A stretch of DNA of 23,864 nucleotides. Origin: an uncultured Acidimicrobiia bacterium (GTDB lineage Bacteria; Actinomycetota; Acidimicrobiia; Spongiisociales; JAENVV01). This document shows, one piece after another, positions 14,779-21,464 of the stretch. Each line of letters begins with the position of its first letter. The first letter of the stretch is position 1. The notes below the pieces were generated by a model. It searched no databases, was not told the origin of the DNA, and worked only from the letters and a program-made list of their open reading frames with translations. Both the position numbers and the translations under genes were made by a program. The stretch lies in the NCBI GenBank assembly GCA_905480085.1, contig CAJQPD010000172.1, positions 1-23,864 of the forward strand, read 5' to 3'.

Positions 14779-16029
14779 ATGGTGCGTGTAGCAATAGTTG
14801 GAACCGGAATTTCAGGGTTGGGCGCCGCCCACCGTCTGATGGGGGTGGACCACGGCCTCAAGAATGATGTCGACCTGACCCTCTATGAGTCTTCTGACTG
14901 GGTCGGCGGACATAGCCATACTGTCGACATCGAGGTTGCCGGCACATCCCTGGCAGTCGACACGGGATTCATCGTCTACAACACCCGGACCTATCCACTC
15001 CTGACATCCTTGTTCGCCGAACTCGGCGTAGAGACGGAGCCGAGCAACATGTCGTTCGCAATCGCCGGATCTCCGGTCGAATACGAGGGAAGCCTGGCAG
15101 GGATGGCAGCCTCCCCGTCAGCCCTGTTGCGGGTCAGCCATTGGCAGATGATCAGAGATATCCTCCGCTTCAACCGCTACATTCAGACCGTCGACATTGA
15201 CGACCCCGAGCTTCGCCTCGGAGACCTCACCGCCGGTTACTCAACCGCGTTTCGCGAACGATACCTTCTCCCGATGGGGGCGGCGATCTGGTCAACGCCG
15301 GCGACCGAAATGGCCGACTACCCGGCCGCCACGCTCGCTCGATTCTTCCGCAACCACGGCCTCGTCCAGCTTCGCAACCGGCCGCAGTGGCGAACCGTCT
15401 CCGGTGGTAGCCGACGATACGTTGAGAAGCTGAGTGCATCCTTCTCCAACAAGATCCGCCTCGATGAACCAGTCGTCAGCGTTCGGCGCGACTCGTCTGG
15501 AGTCGAGATCCTTAGTAGCTCCGGCTCAGAACGGTTCGACCAGGTCATCTTCGCTACCCACGCCGACACCACCCTGGCTCTACTCGGATCCGAATCAACA
15601 TCACAGGAACAGTCGGTCCTCGGAAGTTTTGCCTACTCCCGGAACCGTGCGGTCCTCCACACCGATCCGCGCTTCATGCCAAAGCATCGCCGTGCCTGGG
15701 CAAGTTGGAACGTCAGGACCGGTCAGGAGGGTGACCTCCCGTCTGTCACGTATTGGATGAACCGTCTTCAGAATCTGCCAACCGACGTACCGGTGTTCGT
15801 ATCGCTCAACCCGTCGGAAGAACCCGACCACCAGTTGGGCTCGTGGGACTACGATCATCCTATGTTCGATCGGGCGGCCATTTCGGCACAAGCTGAACTG
15901 CCTTCCATACAAGGGACCAAACGTTCCTATTACTGCGGTGCCTATGCCCGCTACGGCTTTCATGAGGATGGTTTGATGTCAGGATATGCGGCGGCCGACG
16001 CCCTCCTTCGTCAACCGGCCTCCCAATGA
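14779..16029 (+). CDS. FAD-dependent amine-oxidase-like protein (COG2907)
   Basis: The 416-residue flavoprotein has an N-terminal Rossmann motif VAIVGTGISGLGAA (4-17), ribose-binding E37, GGHSHTVDIEV and VDTGFIVYNTRTYP (60-73), then NMSFAI, ILRFNRYIQ and a C-terminal YYCGAYARYGFHEDGLMSGYA FAD-closing segment. This is the COG2907 type, which is genetically tied to DUF1365 and a cyclopropane-synthase-like methyltransferase in many bacteria. A fatty-acyl desaturase or oxidase role on membrane lipids is suggested for such clusters but not certain. ATG at 14779 gives MVRVAIVGTG; no ribosome site is evident, and a TTG 15 nt earlier is possible. Its stop overlaps the next start as ATGA (16026-16029). 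Confidence 0.9.
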   Translation: MVRVAIVGTGISGLGAAHRLMGVDHGLKNDVDLTLYESSDWVGGHSHTVDIEVAGTSLAVDTGFIVYNTRTYPLLTSLFAELGVETEPSNMSFAIAGSPVEYEGSLAGMAASPSALLRVSHWQMIRDILRFNRYIQTVDIDDPELRLGDLTAGYSTAFRERYLLPMGAAIWSTPATEMADYPAATLARFFRNHGLVQLRNRPQWRTVSGGSRRYVEKLSASFSNKIRLDEPVVSVRRDSSGVEILSSSGSERFDQVIFATHADTTLALLGSESTSQEQSVLGSFAYSRNRAVLHTDPRFMPKHRRAWASWNVRTGQEGDLPSVTYWMNRLQNLPTDVPVFVSLNPSEEPDHQLGSWDYDHPMFDRAAISAQAELPSIQGTKRSYYCGAYARYGFHEDGLMSGYAAADALLRQPASQ

Positions 16030-16784
16030 ACTTGCTCTACGTCGGGAAGGTCAGCCACCGACGCGCCCGGCCAAAAGAACATTCGTTCTCCTATGGCGTG
16101 TACTGGATGTTGCTCGACCTCGACGACCTCGACAGCGCCAACAGGGTCAGCCGGCTGTTCTCCGTAGACAGACCAAATGTGTATTCGTTTCGACAGGGTG
16201 ACCATGGTCCGCGGGACGGATCCTCTTTGAAGGCATGGATCACCAGCCAGACCGCCCACGCAGGAATCGAAATCGGCCGGGTTCGTTTGTTGACGATGCC
16301 GCGCCTGTTTGGTTACGCCTTCAACCCGCTCAGCATATGGTTTTGTGACGATCCGTCCGGGAACCTGGCGGCCGTGCTGTATGAAGTACGCAATACGTTC
16401 GGGGAGTACCACAGCTATCTCCTTCCGGTCGACGACGCGTCCCCGGTCGTACACGAGTGGGACAAACAGTTCTTTGTCTCCCCGTTCATCGACATGGGGG
16501 CTCGCTACCGATTCGCGCTCTCGGCGCCCGGAGAACTGATGAAACTCACGGTTTCCGAGTCCGACATGAACGGTCACCTCTTCAGTGCCGTCATGTCTGG
16601 CCGACGGGCACCTCTGACCACCAGAACGCTCGTCCGGTTGCTCGTATCACATCCATTGATTACGTTCAGAGTGATGATCGGTATCCACTGGCAAGCTCTC
16701 CTTCTCTGGCGCAAGGGCGCCGAGTACCGCCGACGCCCGGAAGCTCCCTCGTCAGAGGTTTCAATGCCGTTGGTCGATCGATGA
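16026..16784 (+). CDS. DUF1365 (COG3496) family protein
   Basis: The 252-residue protein matches DUF1365, with the N-terminal VGKVSHRRARPKEHSFSYGV, the core RVRLLTMPRLFGYAFNPLSI, EVRNTFGEYHSYLLP, and KQFFVSPFIDMGARYRF. DUF1365 has no settled biochemical function. It almost always accompanies COG2907 and a Cfa-like methyltransferase, suggesting a shared lipid-modification pathway. A hydrophobic C-terminal helix (about 205-228) may touch the membrane. It overlaps both neighbours by 4 nt (ATGA at each end), so the three genes should be made in fixed proportion. The 3' end carries a near-perfect palindrome at the next start codon. Confidence 0.9.
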   Translation: MNLLYVGKVSHRRARPKEHSFSYGVYWMLLDLDDLDSANRVSRLFSVDRPNVYSFRQGDHGPRDGSSLKAWITSQTAHAGIEIGRVRLLTMPRLFGYAFNPLSIWFCDDPSGNLAAVLYEVRNTFGEYHSYLLPVDDASPVVHEWDKQFFVSPFIDMGARYRFALSAPGELMKLTVSESDMNGHLFSAVMSGRRAPLTTRTLVRLLVSHPLITFRVMIGIHWQALLLWRKGAEYRRRPEAPSSEVSMPLVDR

Positions 16785-16792
16785 TCGATCGA
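16774..16792 (+). repeat. 19-bp palindrome spanning the DUF1365/methyltransferase junction
   Basis: TCGATCGAT, central G, ATCGATCGA. As RNA it can fold into a 7-bp stem with the 5-nt loop AUGAU, which holds the start codon of the methyltransferase and the overlapping stop; flanking G-U pairs could extend the stem. This may set translational coupling. The symmetry is seen directly; any role is inference. Confidence 0.6.
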
Positions 16793-17962
16793 TTGGTGCT
16801 TCGCATTCTCGGCGCAGGCGTGGCGGTCGGGTCACTGAACGTGACCTTCGCCGACGGTTCGAAAGGAGCCTTGACGGGATCCGAGCCTGGACCGAATGCC
16901 ACCGTACGTCTCATCAAAGCCGGGTCGCTTCGACGGGTGTTGTGGGGCGGATCCAATGCCATGGTCGAGGCATACATGGCAGGCGAGTTCGAGCCGGACG
17001 ATCTCACCGGGTTCCTCTTCTTCGCTGCGCTGAACCAGAAGCATTGGGCCGAGCGACATCCGCTCCTCTATGCGCTTGGCCGCACAATGGGCGCCTGGTT
17101 GCCAACCAGCAATCGGACCGTGGCGGTTGACTCGATGGTCGATCACTACAACCTTGGCAATGAATTCTACGAAGCCTGGCTGGACCCGTCCATGACATAC
17201 TCGGCCGCCCGCTTCAGCCTCGCCGGCACTTCTGACGACGTCTCACTCGAAGACGCCCAGCAAGCAAAATACGCTCGCCTCGCAGAACTGGCCGACCTCC
17301 AACCCGGTCAGTCCGTGCTCGAGATCGGCACCGGATGGGGAGGGATGGCTCGGTACGCCGCCAGCCTCGGATGCAACGTGACAACGTTGACGATTGCCGA
17401 GGCTCAGGCCCAGTACGCCGTCGACAAAAATCGGATCGCCGAACTCGACGGCATGATCGACGTTCAACTACTCGACTACTCGAAGGTTGAGGGCCAGTTC
17501 GATCGAGTCGTCTCCATCGAGATGATCGAGTCGATCGACGACTCACGGTGGCCAGACTATTTCGACACGATCGCCAGGGTCCTCAAGCCGGGCGGCCGAG
17601 CCGGCCTCCAGGTCATAGTCATCAACGACGAGTTCTACGACTCCTACCGCACGAACGAAGACTTCATCCGCCGCTACATCTTTCCTGGGGGGATGGTTCC
17701 GAGCCCGCGAGTCCTCAAAGATCTCACCTCGAGGAGCGGCCTGACCTGGGAGATCGAGGAACGATTCGGGCTCGACTACGCCCGCACCTTGAAGGAGTGG
17801 CAGGAGCGATTCGAATCGGCCTGGCTCCAGATCGCCCCGCTCGGATTTGACGAAACCTTTCGGAAAATGTGGAAGACATACCTGTCCTACTGCGAGGCTG
17901 GTTTTCTTGCGGGTCGAATTGACGTAACGCAGTTCAGTCTCACGCGCCCCGCAAACATCTAA
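16781..17962 (+). CDS. Cyclopropane-fatty-acyl-phospholipid-synthase-like SAM methyltransferase (non-canonical)
   Basis: The 393-residue protein has the Cfa layout: an N-terminal lipid-binding part, DHYNLGNEFYEAWLDPSMTY (121-140), the SAM loop VLEIGTGWGGMARYAA (179-194), RVVSIEMIESI (242-252) and YIFPGGMVPSPR (299-310). Against E. coli Cfa (aligned from memory) the bicarbonate-site residues E239, I268 and Y317 correspond to E250, I279 and Y333, but C139 is A142 and H266 is Q277. Methyl transfer to an unsaturated acyl chain is likely; cyclopropane ring closure is doubtful. With COG2907 and DUF1365 it may make a methyl-branched or further oxidised chain, as in bacterial furan fatty acid pathways (analogy only). 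ATG 16781 overlaps the previous stop (ATGA). Confidence 0.9.
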   Translation: MIDRLVLRILGAGVAVGSLNVTFADGSKGALTGSEPGPNATVRLIKAGSLRRVLWGGSNAMVEAYMAGEFEPDDLTGFLFFAALNQKHWAERHPLLYALGRTMGAWLPTSNRTVAVDSMVDHYNLGNEFYEAWLDPSMTYSAARFSLAGTSDDVSLEDAQQAKYARLAELADLQPGQSVLEIGTGWGGMARYAASLGCNVTTLTIAEAQAQYAVDKNRIAELDGMIDVQLLDYSKVEGQFDRVVSIEMIESIDDSRWPDYFDTIARVLKPGGRAGLQVIVINDEFYDSYRTNEDFIRRYIFPGGMVPSPRVLKDLTSRSGLTWEIEERFGLDYARTLKEWQERFESAWLQIAPLGFDETFRKMWKTYLSYCEAGFLAGRIDVTQFSLTRPANI

Positions 17963-17980
17963 TCTGGGGCATCCAAACCG

Positions 17981-17986
17981 AGAGGA
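17981..17986 (+). promoter_or_regulatory. Ribosome binding site of the dodecin-like gene
   Basis: AGAGGA lies 8 nt before the ATG at 17995. A TAATCT at 17960-17965, across the end of the upstream gene, is a possible -10 box for separate transcription, with no clear -35. Confidence 0.45.
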
Positions 17987-17994
17987 CTGTCCGC

Positions 17995-18213
17995 ATGTCA
18001 GATTTCATCGAGCAGGGCGTCGTAAAGATCATCGAAGTCATCGGAATATCCGAAGTGAGCTTTGAGGATGCCATCCAGCGCGGGGTTGCCAAGGCGTCAG
18101 AGTCGGTCAAGGGCATCACCGGTGTCGAGGTACAGAACATGACCGCTCGCGTGAAAGACGGCAAGGTCACCCAGTATCACGCCAACATGAAGTTGGCCTT
18201 CGCCGTCAGGTAG
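17995..18213 (+). CDS. Dodecin-like protein lacking the flavin-contact residues
   Basis: The 72-residue protein follows the dodecin fold and length: VVKIIEVIGISEVSFEDAIQ (strand-turn-helix), a second half with GVEVQNMTARVKDGKV, and the closing strand YHANMKLAFAV. Dodecins form hollow dodecamers that usually bind flavins. Aligned from memory with the Halobacterium protein, Trp36, which stacks on the flavin ring, is Gly43 here, and Gln55, which contacts the ring, is His62. A standard flavin-storage role is therefore unlikely; a different ligand or metal, as proposed for some mycobacterial dodecins, is possible. It lies 32 nt after the methyltransferase gene, possibly in the same transcript. Confidence 0.85.
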   Translation: MSDFIEQGVVKIIEVIGISEVSFEDAIQRGVAKASESVKGITGVEVQNMTARVKDGKVTQYHANMKLAFAVR

Positions 18214-18233
18214 TGACGAACCACCGCTCCGAA

Positions 18234-20420
18234 CTACTGAAGAATCAGATCCAGATCAGCCGATTTGGAAGCCAGGATAAAAGCCACGGCCGGGATGGAT
18301 TCGGTTTGAAGGATCAAGGCATCCAGGACGTCCGCGAATCCGGCGACGTCGGCCGGGTCGGGGGTCGGCAACCCTAGAAAAGCGATGTCGGCCGTGCGGG
18401 AAGTGGACGAAATCACTTCTGGGGCAGGTCGAGGATCCACGATGATCTCGACCTCGGCATCGATTCGAGCCGACTTGATGAGGGCGGATAGGTTTTGGCG
18501 CGCTTCTTCTGCCCCGCCCGGGTTGACGACAATCATCCGCACGGTCACCGTTGCCCCGCGCCACTCCAGGCTGGTTGCCAACAGATGAGACAGCGTCAGC
18601 ATCAGGGCACCATTGCCCCGGATTCCGTGGAGCCACACATCGATTCGCTGGCGGCGACCAAAACTCTCCGACGGAACCGCCCGCACCAGCACGATGTTGC
18701 GGTTGGCGTGGTGGATGTTGGACAGCATCGTGGCGTACTCGGTGCGGTTGCCGGTCGTCTCACCGTCACCGAGCATGATCGTATTCGGGATCAACGTGCC
18801 AAGCCCATAGGCTTCGACCAGCAGGCCCACGCCGATGTAGGGCGTGGGGGCGGAGACGACCCGGACTAGCGCTTCGACGCTCTTCTCCTCGAGGTGGTCC
18901 CGGATCGTGGCGGCCAATTGGGTCTTGCGCTCACTCGTCACCGGATCGGGAAGGATCGTTGCAACGCTCAGGATTCCCCGGTCGTGCGAAATGGTGTTCG
19001 CCAGGTCGATGAGATACCAGCGTTTGGATGGACTGCCGGCCAGCACGAGGAAGTTGGGCCGCCAGGTTTTGGCGTAGCCCGAGGAGCGCAGGTTGATGAG
19101 TCCCCACCGGATCAAAGCTTGCCAGGCTCCCTCACGCGCATCACCCCAGGTGGTCTTGATACCGCGACGTTGAAGCCAGAGATAGATACCGAGAACAATG
19201 AAGGCCGCCACGACCGTTGCGACCGGGTTGATGAGAAACATGACGGCCGAACATCCGACCGCCCCGAGAGCCGACAGCGCCCAGTGCACCCGGAAGGTGG
19301 GTCGGAATGACGGCGAACGCAAAAAACGTTCCACGGCTGATACGACGTTTACAACAGCGTAGGTAGCCAGAAAGAACATCGTAAGTATCGGGGCTATTAC
19401 GTTCAAGTCTCCAAGAGCGATGGCGCCGAGGGCCACGGCCAACGAAACGTAGGTGCCGATGCGTGGTTCGTCGGACGGTCCGGAGCCCCTGCCAACAAAA
19501 CGCAGAGGTTTGGGAAGGATGTTGTCGCGAGCCAGCGCCTGCAAGATACGCGGGGCACCGAGAATGCTGCCAACGGCACTAGACAACGTCGCACCCCAGA
19601 CACCGACCAATATGGCATCACCCCATAAGGCGATTCTGCGCATGATGAGCGGATCGTTGATGAGGTCGGCGGTGGATGCGGATCGGGCCAGGACGAACGG
19701 AATGGTCATATAGATGAGGTAGCTGACCCCGATGGCCGCCATGGTGCCGCGTGGAATCGAACGCCTCGGGTCGACCAGGTCGCCGCTCATATTGACGCCG
19801 GCCATGATGCCGGTCACGGCGGGGAAAAACACCGCGAAGACCAACCAAAACCCGGCAGTCGGTTGAACGACGGTGGCCACGGCGGCGTCCGGCAGAGGGG
19901 CGCCGAAGAAGAACGACACGAGAGATATCACGATCCCGGCCATGATGAAGTACTGCACCCGTATGGCGGTGCGAGCCGAAATCAATGCCAAGGCGGTGAC
20001 CGCAATTGCGGTCACCGCTGCGACGATCTGCTGATCGAACGAGGGAAAGACAACGGTCAGGCTTTCAGCGAAACCGATGGTGTACAAGGAGACGGACAGC
20101 GCCTGAGCGATGTACAAGGGGATACCGATCGCCCCGCCGACCTCGATACCCAACGCCCGGCTGATCATGTAATAGGCACCGCCAGTTTTGATCCGCTGGT
20201 CGGTTGCTATCTGAGAAATCGATAAACCGGTAAGAAACGTGATTCCGGTGGCGATCGTCACGATGATCAGAGTTCCGGCCAGGCCGGCATTTCCCACCAC
20301 CCACCCGAACCGCAGGTACATGATGACACCGAGGATCGTCAGAATCGACGGGGTGAACACCCCACCGAACGTCCCAAGGCCCGCAGGAGCGGGCTTCTCC
20401 GCTGTGACAGCTTCAGTCAT
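18234..20420 (-). CDS. Cation-chloride cotransporter-family (SLC12/APC) permease with C-terminal soluble domain
   Basis: The 728-residue protein has about 12 TM segments (roughly 18-430) and a large cytoplasmic C-terminal half (about 440-728). The N-terminal FGGVFTPSILTILGVIMYLR, then GWVVGNAGLAG, and FFPAVTGIMAGVNMSGDLVD resemble the TM1 and TM6 regions of Na-K-Cl/K-Cl cotransporters, and GGAYYMISRALG matches TM3. A role in coupled K/Na/Cl transport and osmotic balance is the best guess; ion specificity is not readable and amino-acid transport is the alternative. The soluble half has WYLIDLANTISHDRGILSVA and other alpha/beta stretches as in bacterial CCCs. ATG 20420 is preferred over an earlier TTG at 20459. 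It is convergent with the dodecin gene, 20 nt away. Confidence 0.87.
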   Translation of the reverse strand: MTEAVTAEKPAPAGLGTFGGVFTPSILTILGVIMYLRFGWVVGNAGLAGTLIIVTIATGITFLTGLSISQIATDQRIKTGGAYYMISRALGIEVGGAIGIPLYIAQALSVSLYTIGFAESLTVVFPSFDQQIVAAVTAIAVTALALISARTAIRVQYFIMAGIVISLVSFFFGAPLPDAAVATVVQPTAGFWLVFAVFFPAVTGIMAGVNMSGDLVDPRRSIPRGTMAAIGVSYLIYMTIPFVLARSASTADLINDPLIMRRIALWGDAILVGVWGATLSSAVGSILGAPRILQALARDNILPKPLRFVGRGSGPSDEPRIGTYVSLAVALGAIALGDLNVIAPILTMFFLATYAVVNVVSAVERFLRSPSFRPTFRVHWALSALGAVGCSAVMFLINPVATVVAAFIVLGIYLWLQRRGIKTTWGDAREGAWQALIRWGLINLRSSGYAKTWRPNFLVLAGSPSKRWYLIDLANTISHDRGILSVATILPDPVTSERKTQLAATIRDHLEEKSVEALVRVVSAPTPYIGVGLLVEAYGLGTLIPNTIMLGDGETTGNRTEYATMLSNIHHANRNIVLVRAVPSESFGRRQRIDVWLHGIRGNGALMLTLSHLLATSLEWRGATVTVRMIVVNPGGAEEARQNLSALIKSARIDAEVEIIVDPRPAPEVISSTSRTADIAFLGLPTPDPADVAGFADVLDALILQTESIPAVAFILASKSADLDLILQ

Positions 20421-20540
20421 TCGGTGGAAACTCGTATCGTCGAAGGGCGCCCGAAACAACGACGGTGGTCGAATTCGTCACGCCCTCTTGCCCCCCCGCA
20501 TCAGCATGCTCTCTCCTCAGCGATCAATCGCAGCGGGGCC

Positions 20541-20546
20541 ATGATA
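20541..20546 (-). promoter_or_regulatory. Candidate -10 box (TATCAT) for the CCC permease
   Basis: Five of six bases match TATAAT on the minus strand. The -35 position is weak, so support is limited. Confidence 0.3.
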
Positions 20547-20630
20547 GGCGGCCGTCGCGCGGCGTATCTGGAGAGGAGGACAATTCGTGGTCGCTAACAC
20601 CCTGAGTCGTTCGAAGCCCGGCCAGTCCTC

Positions 20631-20636
20631 TACAGT
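20631..20636 (+). promoter_or_regulatory. Candidate leaderless promoter (-10 TACAGT) for the crotonase
   Basis: TACAGT ends 7 nt before the ATG at 20644, the start that best fits the crotonase family. It competes with a ribosome-site-led GTG start at 20587. Confidence 0.5.
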
Positions 20637-20643
20637 TCTCGCC

Positions 20644-21462
20644 ATGGATTTCGCAAGCGACGTCATCACCGTCGAACAAGACGGCCACATCGGCACGGTC
20701 TGGCTCGACCGGCCGGAGAAACTCAATGCGATGGGCCAGGCTTTCTGGACCGAGCTTCCCCTCGCCATGCAAGCCGTTGGAGAGGCGGAGGATATCCGGG
20801 TCGTCGTTCTGGCGGCGCGAGGGACTGCGTTCTCCGTCGGGCTGGATCTCGTCGAGTTCGCCGGGGTCAGCGTCGGTTCAGGGGACTCACCGGCCGCCAA
20901 GGCCAAGAGTGCCTATCAAGAGATCAAGCGCATGCAGGCCGCACTGTCGGCCGTGGCCGATTGTCCCAAACCGGTTATTGCGGCCATTCACGGCTACTGC
21001 CTGGGTGGGGGGATCGACCTCATTACAGCCGCTGACATCCGGCTTGCCTCCCGGGATGCCGTGTTCGCAATTCGAGAAACCAAGATTGCCATCGTGGCCG
21101 ATGTCGGAACCCTACAACGACTCCCGGCCATCCTTGGCTCCGGCCATGTCGCCGAACTGGCGTATACGGGCAAGGACATCGACGCCGCTCGCGCCGAGAA
21201 GATCGGACTGGTCAACGACCTATTCGACGACGTTGCCAGTCTGCACAAAGCCGCCAGGTCCATGGCTGAGGACATTGCCGCCAATTCTCCCCTGGTCGTA
21301 CAGGGAACCAAGCACATCTTGCGGGCCAACGAGGGCCGGACGGTCGCCGAGGCTCTCGACTACGTGGCGCTCTACAACGCTTCCCACCTCCAGTCGGCCG
21401 ACCTGATGGAGGCGATGGTCGCCTACGCGGAAAAGCGCTCTCCGATATTCACGGGGAAATAG
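20644..21462 (+). CDS. Crotonase-family dienoyl-CoA isomerase (ECH1-like)
   Basis: The 272-residue enoyl-CoA hydratase/isomerase-fold protein shows RPEKLNAM, oxyanion-hole segments GTAFSVGLDL (60-69) and HGYCLGGGIDLITAADIR (116-133), and ADVGTLQRLP (152-161). The acidic trio D125, E145 and D153 has the same spacing (20 and 8) as D176, E196 and D204 of mammalian delta3,5-delta2,4-dienoyl-CoA isomerase, which shifts conjugated double bonds during oxidation of unsaturated fatty acids. The isomerase is therefore favoured over a plain hydratase. ATG 20644 matches the family N-terminus and has a TANNNT box 7 nt upstream; an alternative GTG at 20587 with AGGAGG would add 19 residues. It is followed after 2 nt by manC. 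Confidence 0.88.
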   Translation: MDFASDVITVEQDGHIGTVWLDRPEKLNAMGQAFWTELPLAMQAVGEAEDIRVVVLAARGTAFSVGLDLVEFAGVSVGSGDSPAAKAKSAYQEIKRMQAALSAVADCPKPVIAAIHGYCLGGGIDLITAADIRLASRDAVFAIRETKIAIVADVGTLQRLPAILGSGHVAELAYTGKDIDAARAEKIGLVNDLFDDVASLHKAARSMAEDIAANSPLVVQGTKHILRANEGRTVAEALDYVALYNASHLQSADLMEAMVAYAEKRSPIFTGK

Positions 21463-21464
21463 CC

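Larger units (their letters stand above)
20421..20643. promoter_or_regulatory. Divergent intergenic region between the permease and crotonase genes
   Basis: These 223 bp are the longest gene-free stretch. On the minus strand TATCAT (20546-20541) is a good -10 match and would give the permease a leader of roughly 110 nt; the -35 is poor. Short inverted repeats occur (for example 20520-20531), but no riboswitch class was recognised. On the plus strand it carries AGGAGG (20574-20579) before a GTG at 20587 and a TACAGT box at 20631-20636. Confidence 0.45.

Noticed and set aside
16457..16780. An upstream extension of the methyltransferase frame by 108 codons
   Set aside because: It lies wholly inside DUF1365, which has its own conserved motifs, and the ATGA start at 16781 gives the normal N-terminus.
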